Notes: generated from the sequence alone by a model not told the origin. DNA of 64,000 bases from Hypericum androsaemum (GCA_963995505.1 OZ023187.1:17212584-17276583); one strand, 5' to 3'; positions 33,934 through 46,599 are shown, counted from the stretch's first letter. Program-made: numbers and translations.

Positions 33934-34480
33934 AACTTTCCCGAGCTTACGTGTCAAAATGACGTCATTTTTTTAGCAGCATGGCACATCATGTCAGCTT
34001 TTCTATCACACTTGTAAAATGACGTCGCAAGTTGGCAAAATAACAAAAAAAATTACTGATTTAGATTAAGGTTGTTCAAAAATGAAATTTTAAATAATGA
34101 TATATAAATTATTACTTTTTATGAAATATATAAAAGAGAATTACCAATTTATACTTATTTTTTAGCTAAAAGCAGATTTAATACCAAGTAGTATAAAAAA
34201 CCTAGTATAAATGTAATATTAATTATTGTATCCTGACGAAAGTCCTATAAAAAAATTACATAACTCAAATTTAAATTAATAAGTTAAAAATTATCATATA
34301 ATTTATGCTATCCTTATTATGTATCTTATTTAAAATGTAATTTTTTTTCTTCTTCTCAAAAAATAACGGCTGCCCAGCCCAATAACACCCCAATATAAGG
34401 CCTTCAACCCACAGAACAGAAGAGATTTCCTCTTTCCCCCAAATTCCCAACCTAGGGTTTCCTCTTCTCCATCCCCCACG
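33934..34480 (+). promoter_or_regulatory. Upstream region of the RBP45-like gene
   Basis: Contains the 34120-34440 block duplicated at 28140-28435. GCCCA motifs at 34373-34384 and a telo-box-like CTAGGGTTT at 34452-34460, about 20 bp before the ATG, are typical of plant RNA-metabolism and translation-related genes. Function of these sites here is inference. Confidence 0.5.
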
Positions 34481-37400
34481 ATGATGCAACAACCCGGATC
34501 CGGAGCGGGTTCCATGATGGACCCCCAGCAGCAGCAGTGGCTGATGATGCAGCAATCGCAGCAGCCCGTCCCGCCTCCTGCCGGGTGGGTCCCTCCCCCG
34601 GTCCCGCCCCCGACGCAGTACGTGCAGGGCGGGGCCTCCTCGTCCGGGAACCCTAACGAGATCAGGTCCCTTTGGTTCGGAGACTTGCAGCATTGGATGG
34701 ACGAGAATTATCTCACCAACATCTTCTCCTCTACCGGAGAGGTAGGCCCAATTACCGATTCCATTATTTTTTCGTGTTAAAGTTTCCAACTTGGGGGGAT
34801 TCGCTTGGGGGTTCGTTTGATTCGGTGGACGATTTTTTCTTCCTTTGGTTGTTACGATTCTATCTTTAGGGGAGCTAAGGGCGCGGTCTTGTGTTGTGAT
34901 ATTGAAAAGAAAAGAGATTTGTCTCCTTTTCGGTTTTGAATCATAAGTTAGTGTTATCCACGAGTATATGACATGACATAGCGGGTTCGCTAGTTTTTGA
35001 GGGAATTTATGTTGATTATGTTTTTTGGTTTATGTGCATCAGATCCTCAATGTTAAGGTTATTCGCAATAAGCAAACTGGGTTACCAGAGGGTTATGGGT
35101 TCGTTGAGTTTATGACCCGTGCTACAGCGGAAAGGGTGTTGCAGACCTACAATGGCACTCCGATGCCCAGCTCCGAGCAGAATTTCAGGCTGAACTGGGC
35201 CACCCTTTCTGCTGGTGAGAGACGACAGGATGATGGCCCTGACCATACGATCTTCGTGGGTGATTTGGCTGCTGATGTCACTGATTATATTCTCCAAGAG
35301 ACTTTCAGAGCAGTGTACCCTTCCATCAAAGGTGCCAAAGTTGTCACGGATAGGGTTACTGGACGATCTAAGGGGTATGGGTTTGTGAGATTTGCGGATG
35401 AGAATGAGCAACAGCGAGCCATGGTAGAGATGAATGGCCATTACTGCTCCAGTAGGCCCATGAGAATTGGTCCAGCTGCTACAAAGAAGGCAGTAGTGGG
35501 ACAAGTGGGCCAGCAATATCAAAAAGGTATCTGTTATGCTTCTTCAGTGGACCTTGTTATCGATCTATTCTGCAATTTGTGTCTCCTACATGGTCATTGT
35601 TCGTCCTTTTGGTTCATTGAAATGAATGGCAATGGTGAACTGAATGGATGTGAATTATCTTAACTTTTATGATGTTGATATTTACTGTGTTTCTTACTTT
35701 CCTGCTTTCAGTTATGCACTTGAGGATACATGGAAATTGAAAAGTCATTTCCTTACAGTACTTTCCTTAAACTTGGGCGCCTTTAATTCTATAAAACATG
35801 CAAAAACTTATATAGAACTCATGTGCTCTTAAAGCAGGACGTCAAGAGGCTCTCATTTTGGGGGGCCTGGAACTGATTTCAGCTGAAATGATTCCACTTA
35901 ATTGCGTGGCCTCATTTTAGGTCAGTTATTATGTTTACGTCAATAATGTCATAAGTTTTCTTAATTTCCCAGCAGGCACTACTCTACCTACTCGAATTAC
36001 TTTTCCCAGTTCCTTTTATCAAAAGAGTTGCCAGTCACGTTACTTTTTTCCTTTCCCAGCTTTAGTTTGTTTCCATTTCCAGATTTCCATTATTTCATAT
36101 TTCTCCATATAGCCTTCTATCTTTTTTACCCAATCTATCATTCCCTCGGTGGCTTTTCTAGTTTCAGTGAATTTTCCTTGTTTGAAACGACATTGGGTTT
36201 GGCAGATTTTGCTCAAAACCCTGTATATTACAATTGTGCTTCGCAGTTCGCATTAGTCTTGGAGGCCTCAATCCGGTTGCTAGTCATTTGTTAAATACTT
36301 AACCATCTTCTTCCTTATGTCAAGCAGTCTTGGGAAGGAAGGCTTGGATCAGTGCCTCTATTTTCGTTTTTATCCTTTTCCATATTTAGATACCTGGTGT
36401 TTGACTTTCCTTTCCATTTAAGAATTTTTATCGTACGGTCATAAAGTTCTTTATTCTGGTTCTGCCGTGCCTCCAAAGAATGTATGAGCATCGACTCATA
36501 ATGGTAGTTCCTAGCATTTCAACCAAATATCCCAAACAGTACAATGGGAGGTCTAAAGGGAATCATGTGATTATTTAATATGACCGTTAGGAACTCAGAA
36601 TTTCTGTTGCTTTCTGTGAATTTATATAAAATTCCTTGTTGCTTTGGAGATTTGAGAGACTATCATCAATGAATTACTCTGTTTGGTTTCCCAACTGTTC
36701 ATGGTGAAGTTCAGTGATGAATGAGCATCGCCATTAACTTCTGACATCTGCTTAACATTGCTTTTCTGGAGTTTGTTCCTAATTAAGGAGTTTGAGTTGG
36801 TGTATACATTGTATTCTGTTGCTATATGTTATGCAATATTGAAAATACCACCAGCAAGGCGTTATCGTGGCTTCTTCTGCTGCAAAGGGAGCTTCCTTTT
36901 AAAGTCTAGCAGGGGAGGCCTTATCACTGCCCTCTTCTGCAAAAAGCCAGTAGTGTTTCTTTACACAATTCTCCTCGAGCTTATATCTGTGTTTAGTCTT
37001 CCACAAGACAGTAGAGGTTGAAATAGTAGCATGCTGCACATGAGAGCATATTCTATGAGACTTGATACTATCTTTTCCTGGTTTTAGCTGTGGTTCTTTC
37101 CAGAAATTTATCCTGGTGATTTGTTATCTCTGTTTGGACTTTAGTTCTCATGTATTTGTCATTTGCAGCTGCCTATGACAGTACTCCGGTGACACAAGGC
37201 GAGAATGATCCCAATAATACAACAGTGGGTACCTTGTGATACCTTTTATTGTTTGCACTGCCTGCTATTGCTCCTAACTTTACTCTTTTACTGTAGATCT
37301 TTGTTGGGGCCTTGGACCCTAGCGTTTCAGATGACCTATTGAGAGCGGTGTTTGGTAAATATGGACAACTAGTACATGTGAAAATCCCTGCTGGGAAGCG

Positions 37401-37993
37401 TTGTGGGTTTGTTCAGTTTGCAAATAGGTATATAATTTGATGATTAGCTGAAGTTTTTCATTCTTCACTTCCTTAAGATGGCACATGCTAACGAGTTCAT
37501 ATGTGACTTAGAGCCTGTGCTGAGCAAGCATTAGCAGAACTGAACGGGACCCATTTATCTGGTCAAAACATACGTCTTTCCTGGGGCCGTAGTCCTTCAA
37601 ACAAACAGGTTATATTTGCTGGAGAACTGAACTAATCGTTTTATGTTTTATCTTATGCTAAATATATATAAAAATATTAATTGAGGTTCCTGGTTGAATT
37701 CAGGCCCAGCCAGATCAGAGCCAGTGGAATGGTGGTGGATACTATGGCTATGGACAAGGATATGATGCTTATGGTTATGCAACTACTACCCCGCAAGACC
37801 CTAGCATGTACTATGGAGGCTATCCCGGGTATGGAAACTACCAGCAGCCAGGAGCGTACCAGCAACCTCAGCAGGCTTACCAACAACCGCAGACCTACCC
37901 ACATCAACAGCAGGTAACTATATACCATCTTTTGTAATGATTGTTATCTGTTGGAGTATAAGATTGATCTCCTTTCACCGGTTGTTGCAGTGA
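34481..37993 (+). CDS. RBP45-type nuclear RNA-binding protein, three RRMs
   Basis: Exons 34481-34741, 35043-35526, 37169-37224, 37297-37427, 37512-37608 and 37704-37913, then a final exon whose first codon is the stop (TGA 37991-37993). Borders are GT-AG and phases agree, giving 413 aa. The N-terminus is Met/Gln/Pro-rich. RRM1 has RNP2 LWFGDL (about residue 64) and RNP1 GYGFVEF; RRM2 has IFVGDL and KGYGFVRF; RRM3 has IFVGAL and RCGFVQF. The C-terminus is Gly/Tyr- then Gln/Pro-rich. This matches RBP45/RBP47 oligouridylate-binding proteins, which bind poly(A)+ RNA in the nucleus and in stress granules. WMDENYL and the closing SWGRSPSNKQ agree with RBP45. Intron 2 is 1.6 kb and contains no second gene. 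The start chosen is the first of two adjacent Met codons. Confidence 0.92.
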
Positions 37994-38996
37994 TTGACGC
38001 CTATCGTAGGCATGAAATGTCAGGATGCACTCAGGATTTGGTCTGTGTCGACCATTGCTCAAATCCAAGTTTACTTGTGTGTATTTGCTCGTGGTGTTGC
38101 TATCAATGTACTTTTCCTTTGTGTTTTATATTTGTCGTCATGACCCTGTTTGTAAGATGGAGTCTTACAACTCCATTGATTGTCGATCGGTGTACCTAAT
38201 GAACTCAATTTTGGATACATTGTTGCCCCGGCCACATTTGTTGTCGTGTTTATGTAGTTGAGATGGATCTGGTTTCCTTGTCGTATCGATGAATACGTAA
38301 TACCAGAAAAATTCTTCCAACACCATCTCTCGTAGTATGCCGTCGTTCAATGGCAAGGCAAATTGCTAGAAGGTAGTTCTGTCGAAGACATGGGACCCAA
38401 TGGAGAGATTCATCTAGGAATGGTGACTATCAGAGCATTTTACCCTTCTAGACACTACGAATTTTTGTCAACTTTTTATGTATAAATGTAAGTAACAAAA
38501 ATAATATGATATGAATCTTGCCAATGATGCGACAAGATTTATCTACGAAGCATTGAAAATTAGCTTGGGCTGTGTTAAATTGTGACTTCAAACGTTTTGC
38601 ACATGCTTAACTTGGAAATCAGTCTATAAAATTGTGATTTGAAACACACTGCACATGCTTTTGTAAGGTCCAATCCCCATGTCGATGTGATGATCTATTG
38701 CTTTGTGATTCGAATCATTATATAATTTATATGAAACTGACATACTAAGGTCTACCAAATGGGTTAAGTATGCCTGGAGCAGGGTTATTAGTTTTCGAGT
38801 TAGGATTCATACTCACACTAGACTAGATTCCTATTAAAGGACCGGATCTGATCCATGAGGTTGGAACCCGAAATATTAATATGAGGCATGAGATAAATAA
38901 GTCAAAAATTAATGTTATATTTAAAACCAGGAATAAATCTATCCTCGGGTCAACAAATTTCTCTAAGGACGACATTCCCACACTTCACATAGCTGT
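37994..38996. other. RBP45 3'UTR and convergent spacer
   Basis: 3'UTR sequence probably to about 38300, then AT-rich spacer to the stop of the minus-strand RH32 gene. No other gene recognised. Confidence 0.5.
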
Positions 38997-41900
38997 CTAC
39001 CTGTGCATGGACTCCAACAACTTCAAAGCAATAGCTTCCTGCTCCTTCACAGAAAGTGTTTTAGTATTGATACCCACATTGTCTCGGCCTCCTTCCATTT
39101 CATCTTCATCATTGTCGATATTCGAATATGCAACCTTTTGACGTTTTCTGCCATCATCCTCCTCTTCTTCAGACCCAGAAAAATCGTCTTCGCTCTCCTC
39201 CATGCCCTTCTTCCTCTTCGACTTTTCCTTGGTGCGTTTGTCTCTCAGTCGCTGGCGCTCTACAAGCTTATCCTCCTTGTCAGCTTGCTTCATGTCTTCC
39301 CTCAGCTTTCGGTAAAATTCATCTTTGTTCCCTACAGGATGAATGCAAGTGTCAGATGGATAAAATGAACTGTAGAGGGAAAGCAAGTCTGTATCTGTCC
39401 AAAAGTATCGGCAGTTACCAAGCTCGAGTAGAGATGGAAAATTAGTGCTCGATGGTGGAGGGGAGTTGTCTTCCTCATCATTAAAGACAATCTTCGTACC
39501 AAGTGATCTGTTTATGTTGATCTTCAACTTTTTCTTCTTAGAAACCCATGTCGGAGGCCTGAGAAGCACCCGAATTAAAAATAGAATCAATTTACCTGTC
39601 AGATGGATCATAACGAAAAATACAATCAAGAATTTCTGGACAAAAAGAGATACGTACACGTTATTTCCAATTTCAGCTGCTTGGACTTTGGTCACAGTCG
39701 GATCACGTGCATGCAGGATCTCATCGTCGGATTCGTCCTCAGGTAACAACTTCTCTCTAACACCTTCCTCTAAGTTGCTAGTTTCTGGTACTTGTCCAAG
39801 ATTCTCAAACCCTGATGAGTTCTGACTTCGAGAATTGTCCATCTCAAGAGATGTTGAGTTTCCAAACGCTCCTTTCTTCTTTAGTTTATGGTTAACAAAA
39901 CGAATCCTAGGGGTCATCGGTAACCCCATCGAAGCTGAATATTCATCAATTGGCAGCTTCATTACATCAAAAACCTCCTTATCCTTCTGGACATGGACAG
40001 ACCTCAAATATGTTACGAAGGCCCTCTGAGCCAGCTTCCGCATCTCTTCGTCCTTGACAAGCAAGGCTGACATCAAAGGAGAGACAGGTTGCAGCTTTTT
40101 CTTGTTTGGCTGGTAGCAACAACAGATGTTATCAACAAACTCTCCTTGAGAGGACACAGCTTAAAATTTTTAAAGTTGTCAAAAATAAAAGAATCCTAAA
40201 TAACTGGTCGACCTTACCTTAATAAGCTTTATTGGTATATTTGCTTCTTGTAACTTCTCTAGCATTTTCATTTCCGAAGGCATCAAAAACAAAAGCGACT
40301 TCCCTCCAGATAAGTACCGTGCAGTCCGACCAGCTCTATGTATGTAGGATGCCACATCCTCAGGACAATCAAACTGTAGGAATAAGGAAACAGGTTTATA
40401 AATGAAATTTCAACAGCATGCAGACTGGGTTCATTCGAAAAAAGGCTTACCTGAACCACCCAATCAACTGCCTTATTAAAATCAAGGCCTCTTGATGCTA
40501 CGTCGGTTGAGAACAGAACCGAACGCCCCTCACAAAATTGGGAATAGACCACCATTCTCATTTCTTGCTTCATCCTTCCATGAAGACACTTCAATGGAAT
40601 TCCAGGATGCAGTGCCTTAAAAGCCCGAAAGACGAACTTTACCTGCAAAGAGATAAATAAAGATACTCAAGTTCCGCCAAGATCAGCATTAGCATGACGA
40701 TCAGAAAGGAACTTCCAGGTTTCACTGCATTGATAAATGGAATCCTATCGTAGTTATTCAGCCATTGGGAATCAAATACCTACTACCTACAGACTGAGAA
40801 AGAGCTGCATGACAAAAGGAAGAAACGGAATAAAATACCTGTTTGCAACTTGTAAGGAAGACAAGAATCCTTGAATTAAGATGTGACTTGATGAAACTCC
40901 ATAACATGTCCAGCTTTTCATGAAGAGGTACTTCCATTACAGTTTGCTGCAGGAGTTTAGGTGTAGGGGTTGTTGAACCCTCAATTACACTAACATACTC
41001 TGGATCCTTCAAGCTAAGCCTCGCAAGATCTTGCACCGACTTCGTTTGTGTAGCGGAAAAAAGCATGGTCTGCCTTTGCTTAGGTAGCTGAGAGATAATT
41101 GCATTCAAAGCCTTCTTAAACCCGATGTCAAGTATACGATCCGCCTCGTCAAGGACCAAAACCTGTTCCCTGACCAAGAAACGAAATGAGAATCAGCAAA
41201 GTACATCAGATTGCTATAACAACTACCGCATGAACTCAACAGAAAGACGATGATGGACACAGAAGCATCAGTCACAGTGCATGGCATCCATCATATGCTT
41301 TCATACTTGATAAAAACAAAACGATGGGCGGAATTTGACCTGCAGCTGTGAGCAATCAAAATTTGGAGTCTCGTCCATATGCTGAAGAAGCCGACCAGGT
41401 GTGCAAACCAATATATTCAACCTGTTTGCACGCTCTTTCTCTGCATCAACATCCTGCCTCCCACCAATAAACAGCCCAGCACTATAATTATGAAACTTCC
41501 CAACTGCTTGCAACACATCAAAAAGCTGAGCTGCCAATTCCCGCGTTGGTGATATTATGATGCTCCCAACCCCATCCTCTGGACTCCACCTTTCCTTATA
41601 CAACTTCTCCAGAACCTGAAATTTCCCAACAAAAAAAAAAGCAATCATCTTTAAGAACAACAAATAACCCGAGTATGGGGCACGGATTCAACAAAATTCA
41701 AGCTCGAAACATTAAACCAAACAAGCATTCTCCATCCGCGAAGTTAAAAACTTTGCACGAAAAGCCATCACATTCTAGAACTATCCCAAAGCCAATTCAC
41801 CAATAAACAAAGTCCAAAGTCCACTACTTTAAGGTTCTCAACTCACCGGGATCACAAAGGCCAGGGTTTTCCCGGACCCGGTCTTCGCAGCACCGAGGAT

Positions 41901-42221
41901 ATCCCGGCCGCATAGGGAGTGGGGCAAGGACGCCCTCTGAATCTTGGTCATGGACACGTAGCCCGCCTTCTTCAGCCCGTCCTTGATCTTCTTAGACAGC
42001 GGCAGCTCATCGAACTGGGTGGACCCCGCGTAGCGGGAGAACCCGTCACCCGGAAGGCGGCCGACGGGAGAACCGGAGGGCAGGGGAGGGAGGGCCATCG
42101 GGTTGGTGTTGGGTTCGGGTTTCTGGGCTTCTATCCATTGGTTCAGTAGGGCAATCTCCTCCTGCTCTCCCTGGATCCGTTGCTTGCGGAGTTGCTTGGA
42201 TTTCGATCTGGGTTTCTTCAT
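38997..42221 (-). CDS. RH32: DEAD-box ATP-dependent RNA helicase 32
   Basis: Eight exons on the minus strand: 42221-41847, 41615-41340, 41162-40839, 40642-40451, 40373-40218, 40109-39658, 39558-39419, 39331-38997. Phases agree, giving 749 aa. Motifs in order: Q region ([10 protein letters not shown]), I (AAKTGSGKT), Ia (PTRELAAQ), Ib (TPGRL), II (VLDEADRIL), III (FSATQ), V ([10 protein letters not shown]), VI ([10 protein letters not shown]). After the helicase core come the DBP4/DDX10-type extension ([20 protein letters not shown]) and a Lys/Glu-rich acidic tail ending in [15 protein letters not shown]. Yeast Dbp4 and human DDX10 act in small-subunit pre-rRNA processing (U14/U3 snoRNA release) in the nucleolus, and the plant RH32 group is inferred to do the same. 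The last intron (39418-39332) is short and open in frame, so a retained-intron form would still be translated. Confidence 0.92.
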
Positions 42222-42333
42222 CTTGATTAGGAGGAAAAAGGGTTTGGTTGTTTGGGGAAATTTGGGGCTTTTTTGAGGAAGATTGGGGGGAAGGGGGATT
42301 TTCGTCCGGAAGGAGGAAAGAAGAAGAAGTAGA

Positions 42334-42406
42334 ATTAGGGTTTAGGGTTTATGGTGGAGGTTCAAGAAGGAATTTTTTCCATGTTGACTTATTGGGCCTG
42401 GGCCCA
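42334..42406 (-). promoter_or_regulatory. Telo-box and site II motifs upstream of RH32
   Basis: ATTAGGGTTTAGGGTTT at 42334-42350 reads AAACCCTAAACCCTAAT on the gene strand. TGGGCC at 42393-42398 and TGGGCCCA at 42399-42406 follow. Telo-box plus site II (TGGGCY) is the known signature of plant ribosome-biogenesis and translation genes, matching the predicted role of RH32. Confidence 0.6.
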
Positions 42407-42479
42407 GCTATTTCCTAATACTCTGTTTTCCACTCTAAAGGTTATATATTCCCTCCTCGTTGTGTTTTTTATTACGACA

Positions 42480-42672
42480 AAACAACCTATTATTCAGGCA
42501 TAGATCGAATTGGTAAGACCGTTGTAATTTAATTAATTTTTTAGTTCGAGTCCCACACATAATGTTAAATAATTGTTAGAAAAATTTTGTCAGTTTTTAA
42601 AAATTTTACCTAATTTAATTCTGGACAAGTTGGACCAATAATTCGAATACTAAATTGCATTTAAAAAAAACT
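42480..42672 (+). mobile_element. Possible tRNA-derived SINE
   Basis: A box-A-like stretch (CATAGATCGAATTGGTAAGACC) at about 42499 and a box-B-like stretch (TTAGTTCGAGTCCC) at 42541 are spaced as in Pol III promoters, with an A-rich end (TTTAAAAAAAAC) at about 42661. No target duplication could be confirmed, so this is tentative. Confidence 0.25.
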
Positions 42673-43449
42673 AGTATTCCAGACATTTGCTTGATTAATA
42701 AAAAGAATTTGAGCTTGATCGAATTTAAAAGGATCATAACGTCCTTCTTTCCAAGTTTCTTGTACGTAGTAAATGAACAGATAAAAAAATAATCCTAACT
42801 TAATAAGAGATCTTGAATTCGGCCGAACTAATATTAGTCTAGATTGCGCTGAACAGTTGTTTTATTTATTCAAATTAAACTATAACAAAAATATGCTACA
42901 TGATCAACCTCATGGCGGAAGTTTAATATCTCAATCAAAAGTTTAAATTCCTGAGGTTCTTAAATTCAACTTTCTCTGTCGTAATTTCGGATAGGCGCAA
43001 AAGGAGGGCAATTGGAACAAATTGATCCAGCAACGTAGGGCCAAAAATCACAAGGGTACTAGGATTCTTTCAGTACACAAGCAATTGAACTTCCTACAGA
43101 TAAGAACTTGTAACTTCAGATTCTCTCTCAAAATCGGACCTAATGTTACGCGATAACTTTTCCACGCAAGTCATACGTGCGACACGTGTCACTTGGCTCT
43201 AGCAAGCATTGGTCCTAACCAAATGAGCAAAGCAAAACTCTATAACGAGAAAGAGGAATGAGTAAAAATGTAGAAAACAACAACCTTGTACTCCAGATAG
43301 GAGGCTGCGTGAGAGGAATGGGCAAAAGGCGAGGGCATATATACTTGCATATTTTGGCCAGCCAAAGTTCATGCAATCCACCATTTAAGTACTATAAAAT
43401 GAGCCTAGCTACCAAGAAGAACACAGATATAGCCTTTATTCTCCAGAAG
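42673..43449. other. Intergenic, no gene recognised
   Basis: AT-rich spacer and 3' flank of the following minus-strand gene. Nothing else supported. Confidence 0.4.
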
Positions 43450-44351
43450 CTAATCCACTCGACCATAACAACAAGCCCGTCTGTTCGTACCTAGGTGCTT
43501 CGGATAATGGACATGATGGGGACTGACCAGAGGGCGTGCAGATATCCGGGGGGTTGCTGCTGTTGTCTGGACCAAATCCTTCATAAAAAAATTGGGAAGA
43601 ATCAGAGAGCAAGGAACAATAGAACAACAGACAGAAAGGAAGATCTTGGCAATATGGTTCGTCGTTAAATCTTGGCAACATACGTGAGTAACCGGCTGCA
43701 TATAGACAAGTTGCCCGAGTCGCCCAACCATAACCTATCAAAACAGAATTCAAAATTCCATGCACTGGTCAGGAATTTCTTCAATAACATTTTAAATGGC
43801 GAGGAATAATATTACGCAATCCTTACTGCTTGAGAATTCAGAGGAGGAGCATATGCTGGATCAGTCTGAACAGCATGATACTGACCGCCATATCTAAGGG
43901 GCTGCATCCTGCTAGCCGTGTTCCCGGTTATCTATAAATAAATAAACAACTACAGGGAATTCAGATTCCACTATCCCCAATACTAGAATATTCTCTATAA
44001 TCTTGCAATACTAGACCTATTTATTGCACAACTACAGGGAATTCAGATTCCACTATCCCCAAGTTTACCTTAGAATTTTTTTTTTGGATTCTACGCTTTG
44101 CAAAGCCTGAATCAACCGAAAACGAGGATGACGTATGACGACGTGATTCTGAAAAATTATTCAGAACAGTATTTGAAGCACTTGACACAGTAGAACTGAC
44201 AGCATCCGGAGAAGAGGGAGATGGGCTCCTTTCACTGAATTGATTGTCCAGCTTAACCTGTAGGAGCAACCTTTCCAATATACTCCAATGGGCACCTGTT
44301 CCTTAATAAGATGCTCTTCCACAACAGATTTCTCTTCAGTCTGACAGGTAT
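43450..44351 (-). CDS. Unrecognised multi-exon gene, 3' part
   Basis: Five consecutive exons can be built on the minus strand: 44351-44296, 44257-44069, 43931-43827, 43734-43684 and 43578-43450. All junctions are GT-AG in phase 0 and the chain ends in TAG. The readable part is about 146 aa: an acidic start (TEEKSVVEEHLIKEQ), a Ser-rich segment (SERSPSPSSPDAVSS, later SRRHTSSSFSVDSGFAKRR), then QPLRYGGQYHAVQTDPAYAP, VMVGRLGQLVYMQPVTH and a basic C-terminus (YPKHLGTNRRACCYGRVD). I do not recognise the family and no domain is evident. Upstream exons to the right could not be defined. Consistent phases argue against chance; decay of a once longer gene is possible. Confidence 0.4.
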
Positions 44352-44370
44352 CTACAGCAGGACAAATCAA

Positions 44371-45600
44371 TTAGACGAGTAGACTTGAAATTTCTTATCG
44401 ACTTATCCACACTGAAGTTACTATTGAAGCATATTTTCCAATTGTTGATACTCCCTTTTTGGCCCATTATCACAAATCTGTCTGTCACAAAAGAAAAAAA
44501 ACAACATTAGTCTGAGATCAAACAGAATGACAACAAGCAAAAATAACAGTAAGGCATCAAGCATAACATTGATTTACCAAAAAGAATACAGACCAGTCTG
44601 CACTAAAAGAAGGATCGCAAAGAAAACCACATTACACTTGCCATAGATATTTATGCCTGCTACGGCAATAGGCCGAGCAAAAAGCTGCTGGGGTCCAAAG
44701 TTTTCCCAGCCACAGCATTGATCAAATCAAAAGATTGAGAAGGAACAAGAGCTTTTACCTTCTGTTTGCTGCTGCAAAATAAACTTGACCATTCTGCATT
44801 CAGACAGAAAGCTAAATGATATAAACAGATCTCTGAAGCAAGAATAGTTTTGAAATATCATATCTCTAAAAACATCCTGACCTTGACCCTGTTACTCCTC
44901 CTTCCACCCCCCAAAACTAAAATGAAACCCAGCCTTCTCAGTCCCAGTTAAAAACATGCCTTGCCTTTGTCAAATTAATATCCACACATTGTATTAATGT
45001 ATGTAACGAATGCAATGTGAACACAAAATCCACTGGAAAACGAGTTTCAAACATAGTCAAAGTATCTCATGATTGTACCATCAAAGAAAAGTATCTTATG
45101 ACTGAAGGTCCCCAAAAGATTATTCCAGAAAATCATTTTAAAAAAAAATAAAATTTACCAGGGTTTGAACTTTAGATCTCTTATATTTACAACACATTAT
45201 TAATAAATAATTAAATGACATTGTTTAACGCATAATCTAACAATGATATCCAATTAAGATATATTTTGAAAAAACTCCGAAATTAGATGAGCATGGCATG
45301 AAAAATTAAATACGCTGAAAAGACATGTATTAGTATATGGAGATGATCCGTGGAATCAGGTCATACTAACAAACATGATTTGTCCTACCATTAGTCACGC
45401 CTAGGTCGGATCACATTATTGCACCCAAAACCCTGCAGGGTTTCCGGCGAGAAGCCTCCCTCTCCGTCTCCCACGCCGGCGAAGCTAACCAGCCGTAGCT
45501 TTTTATCACTATCCCTTAAAAGAGGACCAAACCCAGAAACAAATCATACCCCAAAAAACGGAAGCCGCTTCTCGAGCTCCCAAGACAAGACCAACCGCTT
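44371..45600. other. No confident gene
   Basis: May hold further exons of the minus-strand gene ending at 43450; for example 44757-44654 reads VKALVPSQSFDLINAVAGK on the minus strand. No chain could be built. A short open frame at 45419-45604 directly precedes the JmjC relic and is rich in Ser, Pro and Lys. Confidence 0.35.
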
Positions 45601-45604
45601 TTAG

Positions 45605-46085
45605 AACATGTACCTTCCAAGTGTTGACCGTTGAGCTGGTCCTTGACATTTTGGGGCTCATTGATGGGACCCAGTTGGTGAAGTGGGATAGGGACTATTT
45701 GCTTAATGTATGCGGTGGAGATGAGGTTGGACGAGTATTTTAGGTTTCCTGCTTTGGCTTTGGATTATGACGTTCCGGTGTAACTTTAGGGATGATTTGT
45801 TCAGTGTGTTCGGAAAAGAGAGACCGAAAAATCGGTGGATCATCGTTGGACCTAGCAGGTCGGGTTCGTTGTTTCACATTGATCCGAATTCTACTTCATG
45901 CCGTAATAAATGGTTCAAACAAGTTGCTTCTCCTGTTTCCATGATAGAGTGGGTTCATGAACTGGAAAAAGCGATCTATTGAATGCATTTGTAAGGCCGG
46001 GAAAGTGATTTTTGTTCTACACGGTTGGTTTCAAGATTCAATTGCAATTACACAAAATTATGCCAGCGGGTACTTGCTTCTGGAT
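45605..46085 (+). pseudogene. JmjC arginine demethylase relic (JMJ22-like)
   Basis: Broken frames still read KWDRDYLLNVCGGDEV, FRDDLFSVFGKERP, RWIIVGPSRSGSLFHIDPNSTS (iron-binding His and Asp present, listed in two overlapping pieces), SPVSMIEW, IECICKAGKVIFV and DSIAITQNYAS. This is the JmjC core order of the plant JMJ22 group (F-box/JmjC proteins). The region around the distal iron-ligand His is deleted between HGW and DSIAITQN, and stops and frameshifts interrupt it. Segments separated by introns in the family may be joined here, so a processed copy is possible. Confidence 0.75.
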
Positions 46086-46089
46086 TGCT

Positions 46090-46590
46090 GTATACTCTTC
46101 CAAGTTGTGACTTTGCATTCAATTCACATAGCGGACATGGAGTCGAGTGGAACCAATGAATTGCATCGACTGGTGAAGACCCCTGATTTCAGCCGTCTCC
46201 ATGTCCCGAATTTGGAGAGATTGATTCTGGAAGATTGTACAGGTCTTGTTAAGAATGATTCATCCGTTGAAGTCCTAGCAAGTCTTGTTCTAATGAGTTT
46301 GCGAAGGTGTCCTGTTCCTGTTAATTACATTCCTCACTCTTAGTTAGGTGATCTAGATGCAAATTTCAGTTTTGGTCATGAAAGGCTAGAAAGGAAATGC
46401 TTCTTGTGAGTTGTTGTATGTTTCCTGATGGAATAGGAACAGGACCAGGCGTTGGTTGGTGTTCCATTGTGGCACACTCAACTTGTTTGCTCGAGGAAGC
46501 AAAGGTCCCAGAGTGGTACGAGCGTCAAGTAAAAGAAGGAACCTTTCTGGTATTTCGGGATTTTTTTTTGAAGCATAGAAAGTAACTTCT
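46090..46590 (+). pseudogene. TIR-NB-LRR resistance gene relic (LRR and post-LRR)
   Basis: LVKTPDFSRL, PNLERLILEDCTGLV and LVLMSLRRC follow the LRR consensus of plant TNL proteins (LVKTPDF-x-LPNLERLILEGC). Further on, EAKVPEWYERQVKEGTF resembles the post-LRR/C-JID pattern (IPEWF). There are several stops and no NB-ARC or TIR domain, so this is a short relic. Confidence 0.6.
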
Positions 46591-46599
46591 AGGGAAAGA

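Noticed and set aside
34271..34789. 172-codon minus-strand frame over RBP45 exon 1
   Set aside because: It is the antisense of a GC-rich exon whose plus strand has a clear RRM; low-complexity Arg/Gly/Leu translation.
44654..44757. Additional exon of the unrecognised minus-strand gene
   Set aside because: It reads 19 sensible residues, but ends in a stop before the next exon and no in-phase donor was found.
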